From Amanita rubescens (taxonomy: Eukaryota; Basidiomycota; Agaricomycetes; Agaricales; Amanitaceae), in the NCBI GenBank assembly GCA_015039365.1, contig WION01000022.1, positions 248,001-312,000 of the forward strand: a stretch of DNA of 64,000 nt, read 5' to 3'. A program made the translations under genes and the position numbers. The notes beneath the pieces were generated by a model. It was given only the letters and a program-made list of their open reading frames with translations, was not told the origin of the DNA and did not search any database. Shown piece by piece: positions 48,534-60,415 of this stretch. How positions within the stretch are numbered: position 1 is the stretch's first letter; each line of letters begins with the position of its first letter.

Positions 48534-49337
48534 ACGTTGCGGGTACACTGCCCAGACTGATAGAGGCATGAACTTGTCAATATTCGGCCCATTGTGGCTT
48601 GCACGGAGCTTACCTAGTTGCTCAATAGCCGAGGTGATGATCGTGGGTCAAGGGCAAAGAATAGATGTCACGCATGTCACAGTGGAACTATGTGGTTGCA
48701 AAGTCCGACGTGAACCGCAGCCCGCTTCGCGTGGCACGGTCTTTTCATAAGGTGTACTGATCATGATTCATGGGCGCTGACAGACGATGTGACTCGGATT
48801 GTTCTACTGGCGCCGCTGAGGTGACTGCACCCAACAAAATCGTGGTGGACATTGCGATGGTCGTGATCCATGATGGGATGAGATCAAACTTGAACGATTC
48901 CGATCTTCATTCCAAGTCAAGCCTCTCGTTATACTAACCAGTCAATATATGCATCTAATTAACTATTATATATTTCACCTCATGTTGCTATCCTTGCCTG
49001 AGGGCTTTGTTGTTGCAAGCTTGCCGGTCGGGGACAAGTCGGGGACGAGCTTCTCGCTAACCCCATCATCAGTTCATCCCACTTCCACCCGACTCGTTAT
49101 TATCCGCGTTCCTTTACGTCGATGAGCTTTGAATCGCCGTGTCACTGCCACCTACCGTCAGCCACTCTGCACAATCCACAAATCCAAGCTCCAATTCACG
49201 CAATCTCCGGAACACGTACTGTGACTACTGATGACAGGGCATACTAGATTCATGAAAAAGAAGAGGATGAATTTGAATCCGATAGTACAATGCTACAACA
49301 ACAATAGATATAACTGTTAAATGTTAAGTAAACCTAT
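48534..49337. other. Intergenic right of CpG-poor block
   Basis: CpG content returns to normal at once. No gene recognised. Confidence 0.45.
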
Positions 49338-49645
49338 TCATCGCAATGCATCAACTGTCCAAGGCACGTCAGCCAACCTAAAAAAAATGGAGTTTGCGAC
49401 CCGGGCAATGTTCTTATTATCCAGCGAGGCATCCGCTTCGTTCAGCATGAAGAAAGGAGCAAGTCGATAACTGCATACACCTTTGAGAGCGAATACAACA
49501 AGAATGAATGACGCGAGTCTACCTACGAATGGCAAAGACCAATGCCAGCGCGGCGACCGTCTTTTCCCTGCCAGACAACTGTTCCATGGAGTCTCTGAAC
49601 CGCTTCATAGAATGCATCGCATCGCCGAGATACGGTTCCTGTGTA
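49338..49645 (-). pseudogene. SMC1 (cohesin) C-terminal ATPase fragment
   Basis: Minus-strand translation reads QEPYLGDAMHSMKRFRDSME, QLSGREKTVAALALVFAIR, then SYRLAPFFMLNEADASLDN and IARVANSI, matching the signature and Walker B region near the C-terminus of SMC1. Key residues are changed: the signature LSGGE is LSGRE and Walker B DE is NE. Frames differ across a short intron-like stretch (GTAGAC...) and nothing of the rest of SMC1 is nearby, so this is a stranded gene fragment. Confidence 0.75.
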
Positions 49646-51400
49646 GGCTTGGTCAGGCCCAATTCACATCTACCGCATGTTAGAACTGCCCATAAGGTCG
49701 CGACGTGACGTACCTCCGCTTCTAAGCTCGTTTAACTGATCACGCGCTCATCTTCATTGATCCGTGCTTCCACAGACTCAGACAACAAATTGTTCACCCC
49801 AATCACTGGTGCTGCATGCAAGGGTGGAAAACGACCGAGTGCTCCCTCCACCTCACCGTAAGGGCCTGCGCCAACTACAGGCTACGATGCATGGTAGAGC
49901 TCAACGGAATCCTCATGCGCGAATTTCGTTAGGAACGCTCGGACCATTGTGCGGACGCTTCAAGTCGATTCAAGTTGGACATAGGTGCTGTCCTGCTCCG
50001 CATCTTCCATCCGCAAGCTCAGTGAAGTAGGCCCGTCTTCTCTCCCATTTACCCCTCACTCACTCCCTATATAGCAAAGACGACCTCACATATTATATCA
50101 CCTTCCATCCGTTTGCGCCTCAAGGAGTCACTGGCTTATACCAGGGACTGACCACGCCATCCATCATAGGACATCCCGATGCGCTGGAGAGACGATGGAC
50201 CGGGTGATGAGATTCTGGGACGCTGAATCTCGCATTTGCTTTGGGAATATCCTGTTTTGACCCGATCGTAACAGGATTCTTTCTGCACAATAGCGAGCGC
50301 GATTCGAATTCTCAGTATGCAAGACTTGGTGCTCTGAACGGATCAACGTGGATCCGGTCGTCAAAGGTGCGTTAGTCGAATCGGTTCACGATTTGCCAAT
50401 GGCTCATGATATCCCTCCAAACATTTCCTCTCTTCAACAGCTGCCGTGAAGTTGGTTTCTGTATTGCGGGATGGCTTCATCTACTCGATAAGGAAAAGTC
50501 GTCGCATATAAAAACCTGTAGCATAGATATTGGGTAACTACACATTATGCAACCTCCCAATGCCAACCCGGCCCAATCGGACCTCCCCACCCGACATCAA
50601 TCGTAGTATTAACGAACAAAAAGATACTTACTGCCCTGCACCAGCCCACATACCCACGAACCCGGCCGCTGATCCAATTGATCTAATCTGGACGCCATTC
50701 ACGACCCACTCTGGGTCATCTTGTTCAACATAGCTCGACGTCTGCTTTTATATTAACAAACAAATAAGAGGAAACGCGACACTCATCACCGGTCATAGTT
50801 CCCCAATATGCGTAGAATAGCCAGGTGGCTTCGTTGATGTCTTCGTTGCCTGTTGATCGGCCAGTACTTGACTGCAAAAGCGGTGGTTAGAAGTTCTGCC
50901 TCTCATTCTGCTTAATATGGTGGTACTTGCGTGCACGCGTCAGTTGTGCGAATCAGAGAATAGGAGAGAACACGCGCGCAACAAATCTTGATAATCCTTC
51001 CAACATACAACGCGCCTCGATTCGCCTTCTACCCCTGCCCAATCCTGGCATCCGTCCACTACGCCCGCGTCGTCGGCATTTGGCCATCCCCGATGAGCTC
51101 TCAACGCCTCCCATCGTTCCTTGATCATCTTCGACCCAACGACGCGTGTTTCGAATTGAACGGACCATTCTCACGCCCCTATATCAGTTTAGATTACAAA
51201 TATTTCTTTTTGGCACGACATCAACGCATCGAACAATCCAATCAGCCAATAAAAGTGTCAACGCGCGGGAATGCGCGAAATAGACTTTGTTCACCGATCA
51301 GAGTGGCCCTGGATATGTAACCCGTGGTTGTTCGTGGAGAAGCAATATGGGGTGATTTCTTGGAGGGTGTTGATCCGACCTTGAGGTGTAACAAATGGTA
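49646..51400. other. Accessory spacer, no gene recognised
   Basis: 1.75 kb between the SMC1 fragment and the FEN1/HNH block. Only short frames. It may hold more eroded fragments that cannot be named by eye. Confidence 0.35.
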
Positions 51401-52460
51401 TTGTTGGATGACGTTGATGCTAAAGTGGCGGAAAACGGCGGCGGGAGAGCCGGTAGGATGAGAAGGGAGCGGATGAGAGTTTTAGTCATATTGAACGCGA
51501 GGATTGCCGTTGCACGTACCTTTCCACCTTTTGCCAGTTCTGCGCACTGAGCTTCGGGCTCGGAAGGTGCCTAGATCGACATGAGAGCGAAAAATGTTTG
51601 ACCGAATGAAAAGCACAATGACGACAGGGATTCCCATTAATGCAAGTAGTTTTCGACACTCTTCATTATGCTGGCTCGTCACCTTGGCCGTCCGTCTTGA
51701 AAACCTGTAGATGTCCTCGGCTGTCTCGGTTTCTTTCGCTTCTTCGCCCTCTTCCTTCGCCTCTTTCTGCCTTTCGAACCGTATTGAGAGCTAGGAGACG
51801 CGACGCACGTCAGAGTTTGCTACTATAGGAAAACCAGACATAAACTCACCACTCCCTTCTTCAACTCTGGTGGTTCCGTCAGACATATACGCCGGCTTGA
51901 TCCCGTTTTCAACGATTCTGGTTGCTCTGTAGAAGAACCCCATCAGATAACTGGTGGTTTCTCCAGCTTCGTTGGTGAGCAACTCACCGTCCTTCTGGCG
52001 CACGGCGATGAGGAATTGGTAGATTGACATGGAAGCATCTATTGCAACTTTGCGACACAAGAGCATCTTCGATTCTTGATGTCATGTTCCCTAATGCAGG
52101 CTGGTGCATGCTAGTGTTCCATTGCGCCGGCGTTGGGAGTCGTTGGTCTCAAGCTTGACGATGATGAGGTCAACGCGATTCGGGAGGCTGTGCTACAAAA
52201 GCGAAGTATTAAATGGGTTAAAAAAAAGCTTGACACCACGAAGTTAGACCAGAACTTACACGTTCCCATCCTCCAAGAACACCTCCAACATCAACAAGCC
52301 AAGCTCTGGCGGCAGCTTCTCAACATTGTTGCCCCTGATATCCAGTTCGTCAGAGCACGCAAATGTGACGTCACGACGGTGCTGGTGATGTGCCCTCAGC
52401 CTATGGACGTGAACATCGATGTTCCCGAAGGTTATGTTGCGTTGGTCCTCCTGCGGGAGG
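51401..52460. repeat. Duplicated FEN1/HNH block, copy B
   Basis: Homologous and in the same orientation as 39634-40820. In copy A the block follows an AKR gene by 0.4 kb; here it precedes the other AKR gene by 3 kb, so the order is not a simple tandem unit. Confidence 0.75.
51520..52105 (-). pseudogene. Flap endonuclease 1 (FEN1/RAD27) 5' fragment, copy B
   Basis: Reading on the minus strand: [64 protein letters not shown], an intron, [47 protein letters not shown], an intron (GTGCTT...CTAG), [17 protein letters not shown]. That is the first 190 or so codons of FEN1 with introns kept, so it was copied as DNA. The start region has an insertion and a stop, the sequence after GGK is lost, and the expected PSEAEAQ is PSEPEAQ. 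Not functional as a nuclease. Confidence 0.85.
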
Positions 52461-53744
52461 AAAATACGAATTCGGCCTTCCATCTGCAGATCCCTTTGGA
52501 TATCATCAATGGTTTATGTTTGAGGCCCCTCAAGTATCTCCGCTTCCTTGGTTGGTGCATCCTCGGCGCTGAAGGCGTACTGGCTCTTGAATTCAATGGT
52601 GGACCAGGATATATATTACTATGTTCTAGATGATATGCTGGGTATGGATGCCAACTATCATGCATGCAGGACACTTACGGCATGCTATCGGTTCAACAAA
52701 GATCCCGCCCGTGTTATCGACCTCGAGGTCATTAAGGCCGAGACGAACGTGCCTTCAGAAACTACGGCGACGCGTGACGACTTTCGTACCCGTTTGCTAG
52801 AGCGTGATGTTTGTTGCGTGTGGTCAGGGCTTACCTGTGGAGCTGGTTTACATATCATTCCATTTAAGCAGGGTCACGATGTGCGTTCCGTAATCTTCTG
52901 CTCGGAATATGTCTCATCGTCTCCGTTCCTTCGGCTAATATTTCAGTGACTTCGCCTGATCATAGCGAATCGACCAAAATACAGAGAGAGAGTGGCGGCA
53001 CTGAATAATATTCATGATATTCGCAATGGCGTCTTTGCAAACCTGATCATACATCAAAGGTTCGATGAACGCTCCGTAGCCGTTCTCAAAGTTTGTCACA
53101 CTTGTCCACCTGCTTGTCTTGTCTGATTCATATGTCGCCACCAATTCTCTCAGACTCCAAACCATATTCTCCGAACCGATGACATTCCTCCATGCGCCAA
53201 CCGAAGATTTACTTCGGAAGATGTCAGTTATCCGACTGGTAGCCGTTACAGTCTGCAATGACTGGAACCCTCGGACGAAGCCGAGAGTTCCGTTTTTCTA
53301 AACAATACCGATGCCGCTTTCAGGAACCTTCCTGGGGAGCGGAAACCGTCGGCCCTTTTGCTACACTACAACTACGGTGCTGCAGCCGTCAAAAAATGGG
53401 GGCGTGGCAAGGACGTCCTTCAGAGACTTGTCAACCCTCCTCGTCCACAGGTGCCTGTTTCAGCACCAGCAGGACCATCAAGAGCTATACACGACAGGGC
53501 TGCCACAGTTTGGAAAATCAAGGCAGCCAAAATTCGTGGTGGAGGTGGAGCTGGGGCCGGAGCCGGAGCAGGGGGGGTGATGGAATCAGATGGCCAGCCT
53601 GAGGCAGTGTGGGATGAGGACGATATAATGTTGTTCAATTGGGCAAATACGCGAGCTGCTAAAGACCGGCATCTCAAGAAAGCCGGCGAAGACAGTCGTC
53701 GTATTGAGCAGTGGAAGGGAGGCGTGCCTCAAGGTTTGGCCTGA
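52133..53744 (+). pseudogene. HNH nuclease-like gene with two Trp-to-stop changes and a frameshift
   Basis: Member of a mushroom-expanded family with an HNH-like centre. Readable parts: GLCLRPLKYLRFLGWCILG, VDQDIYYYVLDD, FRTRLLERDVCCVWSGL, GAGLHIIPFKQG (HNH-like), LRLIIANRPKYRERVAALNN, HDIRNGVFANL, TPNHILRTDDIP, DVSYPTGSRYSLQ, LLLHYNYGAAAVKKWGRG and AVWDEDDIMLFNWANT. Breaks: frame change near 52597-52600, TGA at 52947-52949 and TGA at 53259-53261, both where the family has Trp (TGG followed by CT). Introns are recognisable (52881-52946; GTTTGT to CTCTCAG near 53088-53150). The first bases abut the FEN1 fragment head-to-head. Function of the family is unknown to me. Confidence 0.7.
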
Positions 53745-54123
53745 CTGAACCGAATGTTTACATAGTAATTACCTTAATTACCTTAGACATAGAACACAAT
53801 TATACTCGTGAAGGAGGATGTAAACACCATGTTATATATGCTGAATACACCAAAATGCAGCTCAGGTCCCTACTAAAAGATGATCTCGCCAGCCTGAGAG
53901 TGAAAAAAATAGAAGGAAAATGAGAAGGAACGAAAACATGTGTCAGACGGTCGAAGTAGGTAATGTAAGCGAGCAGGTAGGACGAAAGAATTGAAAGGCT
54001 GCAAGATGTTCTGACTCTGTTGTGACGCACCTCTTCTGCGCAAGGTGTGCTTGGTTCTGGTTGATTGAGACAGTGAGACGAACCTCAAAGTAGCCGCATA
54101 AATTCCTTTTGCAAGAAACTCCT
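53745..54123. other. Spacer, no gene recognised
   Basis: AT-rich; nothing recognised. Confidence 0.4.
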
Positions 54124-54775
54124 TCACAGAACCCTATTCTCATCTTCATCGAAAAGCTCATACTGCCCATTGGTGAACCGCACAGCATAATGTTTCTCGA
54201 CGAAGCCTATCAGAATAGGACCCCTTGTTAGGACCTTCCCTTCAGCTTCATTCGCATATGCGGCGCCACCTGCATGAAAAATGGGTTGTTATCTTTGGAA
54301 CATGTAATTGGGATCAAACAGAAACGAAGCACCACAGGAAGATCTCTCCGACAAGAGTGTTCAATAGACTGGGCCCTGGTTGGCTTTAACTGAGGGTGTA
54401 CAAAGACGTACCAGCATGTGCCGTATTCATCAACGAACTAGCTGCTCCAAACCCACTCACAGCTTTCGCCATCCCGAATAAGCCGCCACCCCAAGCGCCA
54501 AGGGCGGACGTAGTTCCTACCAGGACACTGGCCGTGCCGGCCGCGCAAGCTCCTGCGATCGTGCCTGCAGCCGCCAGGGACGCCTCCAACGAGTACTGAT
54601 TTACAGGTCCATGGTCTATGCGAGCCTCGAAGGATGGGTACGCAAACGACGCCATGTCGTGGGGACCCCAGGTAGCGCCCGGCGCCAAGCTGTTATTAAA
54701 TGCTACTGGTGCCGTGAACCAGATGGCGACGTTCAACACCTCTTGTGTGTCATTTCGGACGAAGATGTGCGGCAT
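54124..54775 (-). CDS. Small hypothetical protein
   Basis: Exon 1 from 54775 reads MPHIFVRNDTQEVLNVAIWF, LAPGATWGPHDMASFAYPSF, then an Ala/Gly-rich segment (AGTIAGACAAGTASVLVGTT) that could be a weak membrane or helical stretch, to AHAG. An intron with donor GTACGT (about 54409) leads to a last exon GGAAYANEAEGKVLTRGPI, GFVEKHYAVRFTNGQYELFD, EDENRVL and TGA at 54124. An extra middle exon is possible in the long intron. No signal peptide. I recall similar short agaric proteins without function; none is assigned here. Confidence 0.55.
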
Positions 54776-55270
54776 GATGATGTCTGATTACCTGGCTTGA
54801 ACAGCCCGGGACGGCACTTCTCGTGTGTAGCAGCACAACCGATTGAATAAGTTCTTTGTAGGGCTTTTCTCGATTGACAGTGAGAGATGCTCGAGATTAT
54901 ATAGATAAATCTCTCGCTAATCGAGTTGTGTGTTTATCCTTTTCCAAAGATCAATGTTTATCCATTTGCTTTGGTTTGGGGTCAGCCGGCGTGCGCGTTC
55001 ACGTGGCATTTCCGTTTGGGGAAGCTCGGAGGCGTGGAGGGAAAGGCCCGAAAGCGGAAAGGCCCAAAACGGCTCAGAAGCCGGGCCGGACCCGTGCCAA
55101 CGGGAGGATAAGCGCAGCGGCTTGCTGCCCAGACCTATAGGGAGAGCGAAGAGAAGAATGAAGAGACGCGTCGGGATGGGGCGCGTCTTTTCACGATTGG
55201 GGAGTTGCCAGAGATAATCCTGACGGATTATCGCGGATCTTTATGCATGGTGGGAAAAATGATCTTGATT
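54776..55270. other. Intergenic
   Basis: Divergent upstream region of the small hypothetical gene and AKR copy 2. No gene. Confidence 0.45.
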
Positions 55271-55286
55271 CGGATACCGTTCCGCG
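55271..55286 (+). promoter_or_regulatory. Shared AKR upstream motif, copy 2 (perfect CGGA-N6-TCCG)
   Basis: CGGATACCGTTCCGCG contains the inverted pair CGGA and TCCG separated by six bases, the shape expected for a fungal Zn2Cys6 regulator. It lies about 210 nt before the ATG. A second shared block, GTCAGCTGCTTGATTTGCGT, is at 55358. Confidence 0.5.
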
Positions 55287-55494
55287 CATTTACCTCACGT
55301 TGATGACGCACTGGCCACTGGCAGACGTGTGGGGTGACGCGTATCTGCGGCTGTTTTGTCAGCTGCTTGATTTGCGTAATGAATAATGAATCTTCATTAT
55401 CGCCATCTGCCGACTACAACAAGCCGCCACTATAAATCCAACGAAAAACACGGAGTGACTTATCGGACTACTATCATCTTCGAACAGATCACAA

Positions 55495-57167
55495 ATGGCT
55501 GCCAATTTGCAGAAGAAAGGAATGCCCTATGGTACGTTGATCGAAGATCGTATTCGTATTCTTATCTGTTTACAATCCCTCAGTTCGCCTGGGTAACTCT
55601 GGGCTCAAGGTGTCCAAAATCATCCTCGGATGCATGTCGTATGGAACTCCAGAGTGGCAGTCTTGGGTTCTGCCCGAGGAAGAGTCGATCAAGCATATCA
55701 AAGCAGCGTGCGTTATCAACGTCTTTTTTATTTCTTCGCCCAAGTCATAATTCACTACATAGATATGACGCTGGCATCAACACGTTTGACACGGCAAATG
55801 TAAGTATCAACTAGACAACGAGCGATTGATTCTGATTTACGTCTGCATTAGGTTTATTCCTACGGAGAGTCGGAAATCGTCCTCGGAAAAGCTATCAAAC
55901 AACTCAATCTACCTAGAGAAGAGATAGTCGTGATGACCAAGGTCGGATAATCAGCCGCACTTATCAGCATATATTCATATATTCCTCTCTCGATTAGCTT
56001 TATGCCACTCTCGGACGCACTAAAAGTGAAAATCTCATGGGCGTTAACGTGGACGAGCTAGGTTACGTTAATCAGCACGGATTGAGCCGCAAGGTAAGTT
56101 TAATAAGACCAGTAATCCCGATCTCTCATCATTGTGTCGCGAATAGCATATATTTGATTCCGTCAAGGCAAGTCTGGAGCGACTCCAGCTTGACTACATC
56201 GATCTGCTACAATGCACGTCTATCCTTTTTCCCGTCCGGTACTGTCTCTCAAGTATAATATCTACAGGCCATCGCTTCGATAATGATACTCCAATCGAGG
56301 AAACGGTACGTATTCAAGATATTAAACGACACGATGCTTAGCAATCTCAAGATGCAAGCTTTGCACGACGTCGTCAAAGCGGGATACGTACGCTACATCG
56401 GGATGTCCTCGTGTTGGGCCTGGCAATGCGAGTTGTCCGATCTCGTTTATGCTCTCTCACTAACGCGCCACTTCTAGTCCATGCCATGCAGAGTACGTGT
56501 AATCGCGTCTTACACCACGCATTCACTCATCTAATCGCTCAGATTATGCGATCGCGAACAAGCTAACACCCTTCATCTCAATGCAAAACCACTACAGCTT
56601 AGTTTACCGCGAAGAGGAACGTGAAATGTTCCCGACCCTCAAGGTTCACCCGCTCCTTCATCTATAAACCATTTGGCATTAACTGATCCATCACTTGTTC
56701 AGCATTTCGGTGTTGGCTCCATCCCATGGTCGCCTCTCGGTCGTGGTCTTCTTACCCGACCACTGTCCGAAGACACGACCCGTAGCAAAGTAGACCGGTA
56801 AATCAATCCGTTCCCATCCTCAACACATTCCCTAACAGGATGGACAGATTCATCGGGTCCTATTCAAAATCGGACGCCACCTCCGTTATTGTCAACCGCG
56901 TCGAGGAAATTGCAAAGAAGCATCAGATATCCATGGCGCAGGTGTCGTTGGCGTGGATCATGTCGAAAGACCACGTCACGGCACCTATCATTGGATCGAC
57001 ATCCTTGGAGCATTTCAAGGATATTATTGGTGGGTGAATCGCTTCAAAGATTGATTCTATTTTTGACATGACCGCACGAAGCGTCTGTAAACGTTCAGCT
57101 TACGCCTGAGGAGATCAAGTATCTTGAGGAACCGTATACACCGAGAGATATTATCGGCCATACGTGA
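55495..57167 (+). CDS. Aldo-keto reductase, copy 2 (intact)
   Basis: Reads MAANLQKKGMPY joined after an intron (55532-55583) to VRLGNSGLKVSKIILGCMSYG, then INTFDTAN with VYSYGESEIVLGKAI, EEIVVMTK, LYATLGRTKSENLMGVNVDE, QNHYSLVYREEEREMFPTLK, HFGVGSIPWSPLGRGLLTRP, QISMAQVSLAWIMSKDHV and PRDIIGHT. Catalytic Asp, Tyr, Lys and His positions are present. It contains the same 15-nt exon as copy 1. Nearly identical to copy 1 in exons and introns, so the duplication is recent. The substrate is unknown; related enzymes reduce aryl aldehydes or polyketide-type carbonyls. Confidence 0.85.
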
Positions 57168-57753
57168 TCTCCGATGTACTACCTTTGTCGTTCCAGAACG
57201 TTGTTGCATGATTGAGAAACCAAGTTTGATTCCGTCCCAACAGGCAGTGTCTGGAGGTCTGACCAGAAGGATATAGTCCCCAGCAGACGGTGTTACAGAC
57301 CATTGGACCCGTTTGGTGGTCGAAGCTTGAGTCTTGTGTGCAAGATGCCATGGAACCGCTATTACCATCAGCGTCGTAGATTCCTCTTTAAAATATTCGT
57401 CTTAAAAAAGCCGGAATACAGCATATGGTGTAGGTTAAGCGTAGACCAAACTCTCAGAAGCGAATTTTGACGATAGATCAGGCCATTACATACTATGGAA
57501 TGCATACCGACCGAGGGGGATGTTACCAGAGCGCTAGGGTACAGGGCTCGGCAGCACTAGCCTTCACAAATTTCCATCGTCTCCGCAGGATACTTGTAAA
57601 AAAGTTCTGCGTTTCTTTGTGGCTAGGCGCAATCGTGACGTTGCTATGTTTTGTTCAAAGCGATACGGCCTGGCGTGGGAAAGTCATTCTCGTTCGACGA
57701 ATCTTACGCCTCCAGTGAACGGTGTGCATCATGCTTATCTGCCTCTTTCGAGT
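57168..57753. other. 3' flank of AKR copy 2 and upstream of copy 3
   Basis: The first 300 nt match the flank of copy 1 up to about 57475. No gene. Confidence 0.5.
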
Positions 57754-57770
57754 CGGATGGTGTTCTGTCC
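57754..57770 (+). promoter_or_regulatory. Shared AKR upstream motif, copy 3 (degenerate)
   Basis: CGGATGGTGTTCTGTCC, aligned to the other copies by the downstream actTACattACGctgatga context. A matching second block is at about 57863. Confidence 0.4.
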
Positions 57771-57949
57771 ACTTACATTACGCTGATGATGCGTTGCCGC
57801 AGGTGTCAACCAACTACTTCCCACCCGCAGTCGTGAGGTGACACACGGATGCTGCTTTTTCTGTTCGACTGCTTGATCCTGCGTAATGAAAGGTAGCATG
57901 GTCATCTGCCGACTCCAACAAGTCGCCAACGTCGAGTTGAAGAACGGAC

Positions 57950-58856
57950 ATGGCGGCTAATTGCAGAAAGGAATGTCTTACGGTACGGTGTCACGCGCGA
58001 CCGCTGGTTGATGATATTCATAATAGTATGCTCACTCAATTCTCCCAGTTCTGCTGGATAACTCCGGCCTTGGGATTATCTTGGGCTGCATGGCCTATGG
58101 ACCTCCGAAACGTTTTCCTCGGATTCTACCCGAAGAAGACTCGTTTAAGCGTATCAAAGCAGCGTGCGTTTGTCAATGTCTCCGATGATTTCCTTCGCAC
58201 ACTGAGTACGCAACTTCCACGTAGATACGACGCCAGTATCAATACATTCGACACAGCAAATGCGCGTATATCTTGAAGATTCCAGTTCATACCCACGTAT
58301 TTATAACAGGCTTACTCCTGAGAGTCAGAAACCATCCTCGGCAAAGCCACCAAACAGCTCTGTCTGCCTAGAGAAGAGATCGTCGTGATCACCAAGGTTG
58401 GACCACTTTTGCCCTGTTCGTCAGCACATACTTATTTTTTCGATCAGCTTTCGCATCCCTGGTCCTGTCTCTCACGCACATATTTATGTACAGGCCATTG
58501 CTTCGATTACGATACTCCAATCGAGGAAACAGTGCGTATTCAAAACCCAAAATGACTCAACACTTAACGGCTAAAAGATGCAATTGCAAGCCCTTCACAA
58601 CGTCGTTAAAGCTGGATATGTCCGCTATAATCGTGTTGGGCCTAGCAATGTGAGTAGTCGGATTTTGTATGCTTCATCACTTAATCGGATCGACCTCTTT
58701 GGAGCCTTTGAATGATATTGTTGGTGAGTAAATTACTCTGATGACTTTTTCTTTTTTTGACGAGTCCACGAAGCGTCTGTAAATGTTCAGCTTACACCTG
58801 AGGAGATCAAGTACTGAGGAGTCATTTACGCCCGGGAAATTATTGACCACTCCTGA
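57950..58856 (+). pseudogene. Aldo-keto reductase, copy 3, ruined
   Basis: Starts ATGGCGGCTAATTGCAGAAAGG, aligning to the first exon of copy 2 with small deletions that destroy the frame. Recognisable pieces follow: the exon ending in the IKAA segment, the catalytic INTFDTAN exon, the LPREEIVV exon, the CHRFD and QALHNVVKAGY exons, then a jump to the GSTSLEP exon, and a last exon with a TGA in the EEIKY segment. Exons for the middle (LYAALGR, HIFDS) and for the His-containing and SPLGRGLL parts are missing. Confidence 0.8.
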
Positions 58857-59173
58857 TTTCTAGATGTTCTTATGTCGTTCGAGAATGTGAAACAAGTAAT
58901 CAATATTATAACGGTTTTTGCGAAAACATAAGTTCATCATTCCACCTAAGTAAATGGCACTTCTAATCGTATTGTTCTACACAAAAGAGGTACATATATT
59001 CAGATATTGAAGACTTATTGCTCAGGCGGCGGGCGCAAGGACGACTGAAGCCCTTGAGAAACGATTAAGGACAGGCTGCCAAACTCATTGAAAAAATTAC
59101 GAGATACATACCATCATTCATCATCGTCTGAGACAGGTGGAGTACCCTCCCAGAAAGGTTTAGTGCTAGGCTG
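58857..59173. other. Spacer between convergent units
   Basis: AT-rich, nothing recognised. Confidence 0.4.
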
Positions 59174-60415
59174 TCAACCTGACGGATGGTCAAAATATAC
59201 ACTTGACAGTGTTTGGTCTAGGACCACAATTTGTTGTAGATTGGGCCATGCTTGTCTCAGGTCTCTAATAAAGCGTGTATTTACTAGATCCTGGAGCAAC
59301 GGTTCTAGGTCCTCCACTTCTGTTTGCGGAGTGTAGAAGGTAAGAGTATGTACTGTTTTGAACTGCGTTAAGGATTTGATGAAATTAGAGGATTGCCATG
59401 GTTTCTGTGATTCAGATGAGTATTGAATAAAATCGAGAGAGGTTGGTACTTACTTGTGCTATCTCGCGGATGGTAATACTGAGATATGGGCAATTCAACA
59501 AGTTCAGGTAAATTGCCATCGCTTCTGCTGCTTCATGAAACAAGCTGATATTTTCGTCTGTAATCCCGAAGAGGTCAAATGTGAGACGGCATGTATCTTG
59601 TTGATAATAACCCCTGGGACACTTTCTTAGCGACATTGCAATATCCTGGCACACTTGGTGCGCCTTTCCAGGACGATGAGATAAAGGAAGAATGTCCAAG
59701 ACAGGATTACGTGCTGAACAGTCTAACATGAAGATTGGCATAGTGCGATGGTGAGATTCCATGCTCCGAAACAGTTGGCTGATGAAGTTGGTCAAATGAG
59801 ACCATGGAATAGAATCATAGTAGATTCCTATGAGCCGTAGATGAGGCTGGTCCACAATTATCCCTTCGAGATCATGGGTGTGTGCCAGGAATAGCGTGTC
59901 GAGTTTGAAATAACCGCCCCTATACAAATCCCAGATCCGATACCAATAAATGCGGTCTCTAGTGTAGTGCTGCAGACAAACCTAATCGCTCGGCTGAAAA
60001 CCCCATCAGATGGATCCACCAGCATGTCGTCGTAAACAACACGCAGATCGATCAAATTTGACATGTTGGGTAGCGCCTCGGATAGCTTAATTAGGATAGA
60101 GTGGAGTGTCTCCTTGGAATTGTACACGCCAACTTGTTCAAATTCGATATATAACACCTTTACCATGGCCGCTTTCCGTGTGTTAGAGGCCAATGTATGC
60201 AACAACGATCTATCTTCTTTCAACTCCCACGATTTCCACGTTTGGTCCCGTATCAAGTCGAATGGCCAGGCGCAGAAATAGATGTGGCTATAGATTATGC
60301 ATTCGGCTGCATCTCGCAGCGAGGAATGTACCTGGGCAAGAGAACACAGATCACTGTGTGAACAAAATTGCATTATCTGAAGCCGTATTTCGAGAGCGAG
60401 GTTTTCGAAATGCAT
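59174..60415 (-). CDS. F-box-like protein
   Basis: Start MHFENLALEIRLQIMQFC at 60415 followed by SDLCSLAQVHSSLRDAAECI, an F-box-like helix set. An intron (GTTTGT...TATAG, phase 2, near 59921-59980) joins SRAIR to GGYFKLDTLFLAHTHDLEGI. The body includes LRLIGIYYDSIPWSHLTNF and YLNLLNCPYLSITIREIAQ; a second intron (GTAAGT...CACAG) leads to KPWQSSNFIKSLTQF and the end SSVYFDHPSG with TGA at 59174. A substrate adaptor role in SCF ubiquitin ligase is inferred from the family only. It is a different subfamily from the pair at 20-24 kb. Confidence 0.65.

Noticed and set aside
39634..52460. Helitron as carrier of the FEN1/HNH block
   Set aside because: No CTRR-type end with hairpin and no Rep/helicase sequence could be seen; left as a hypothesis only.
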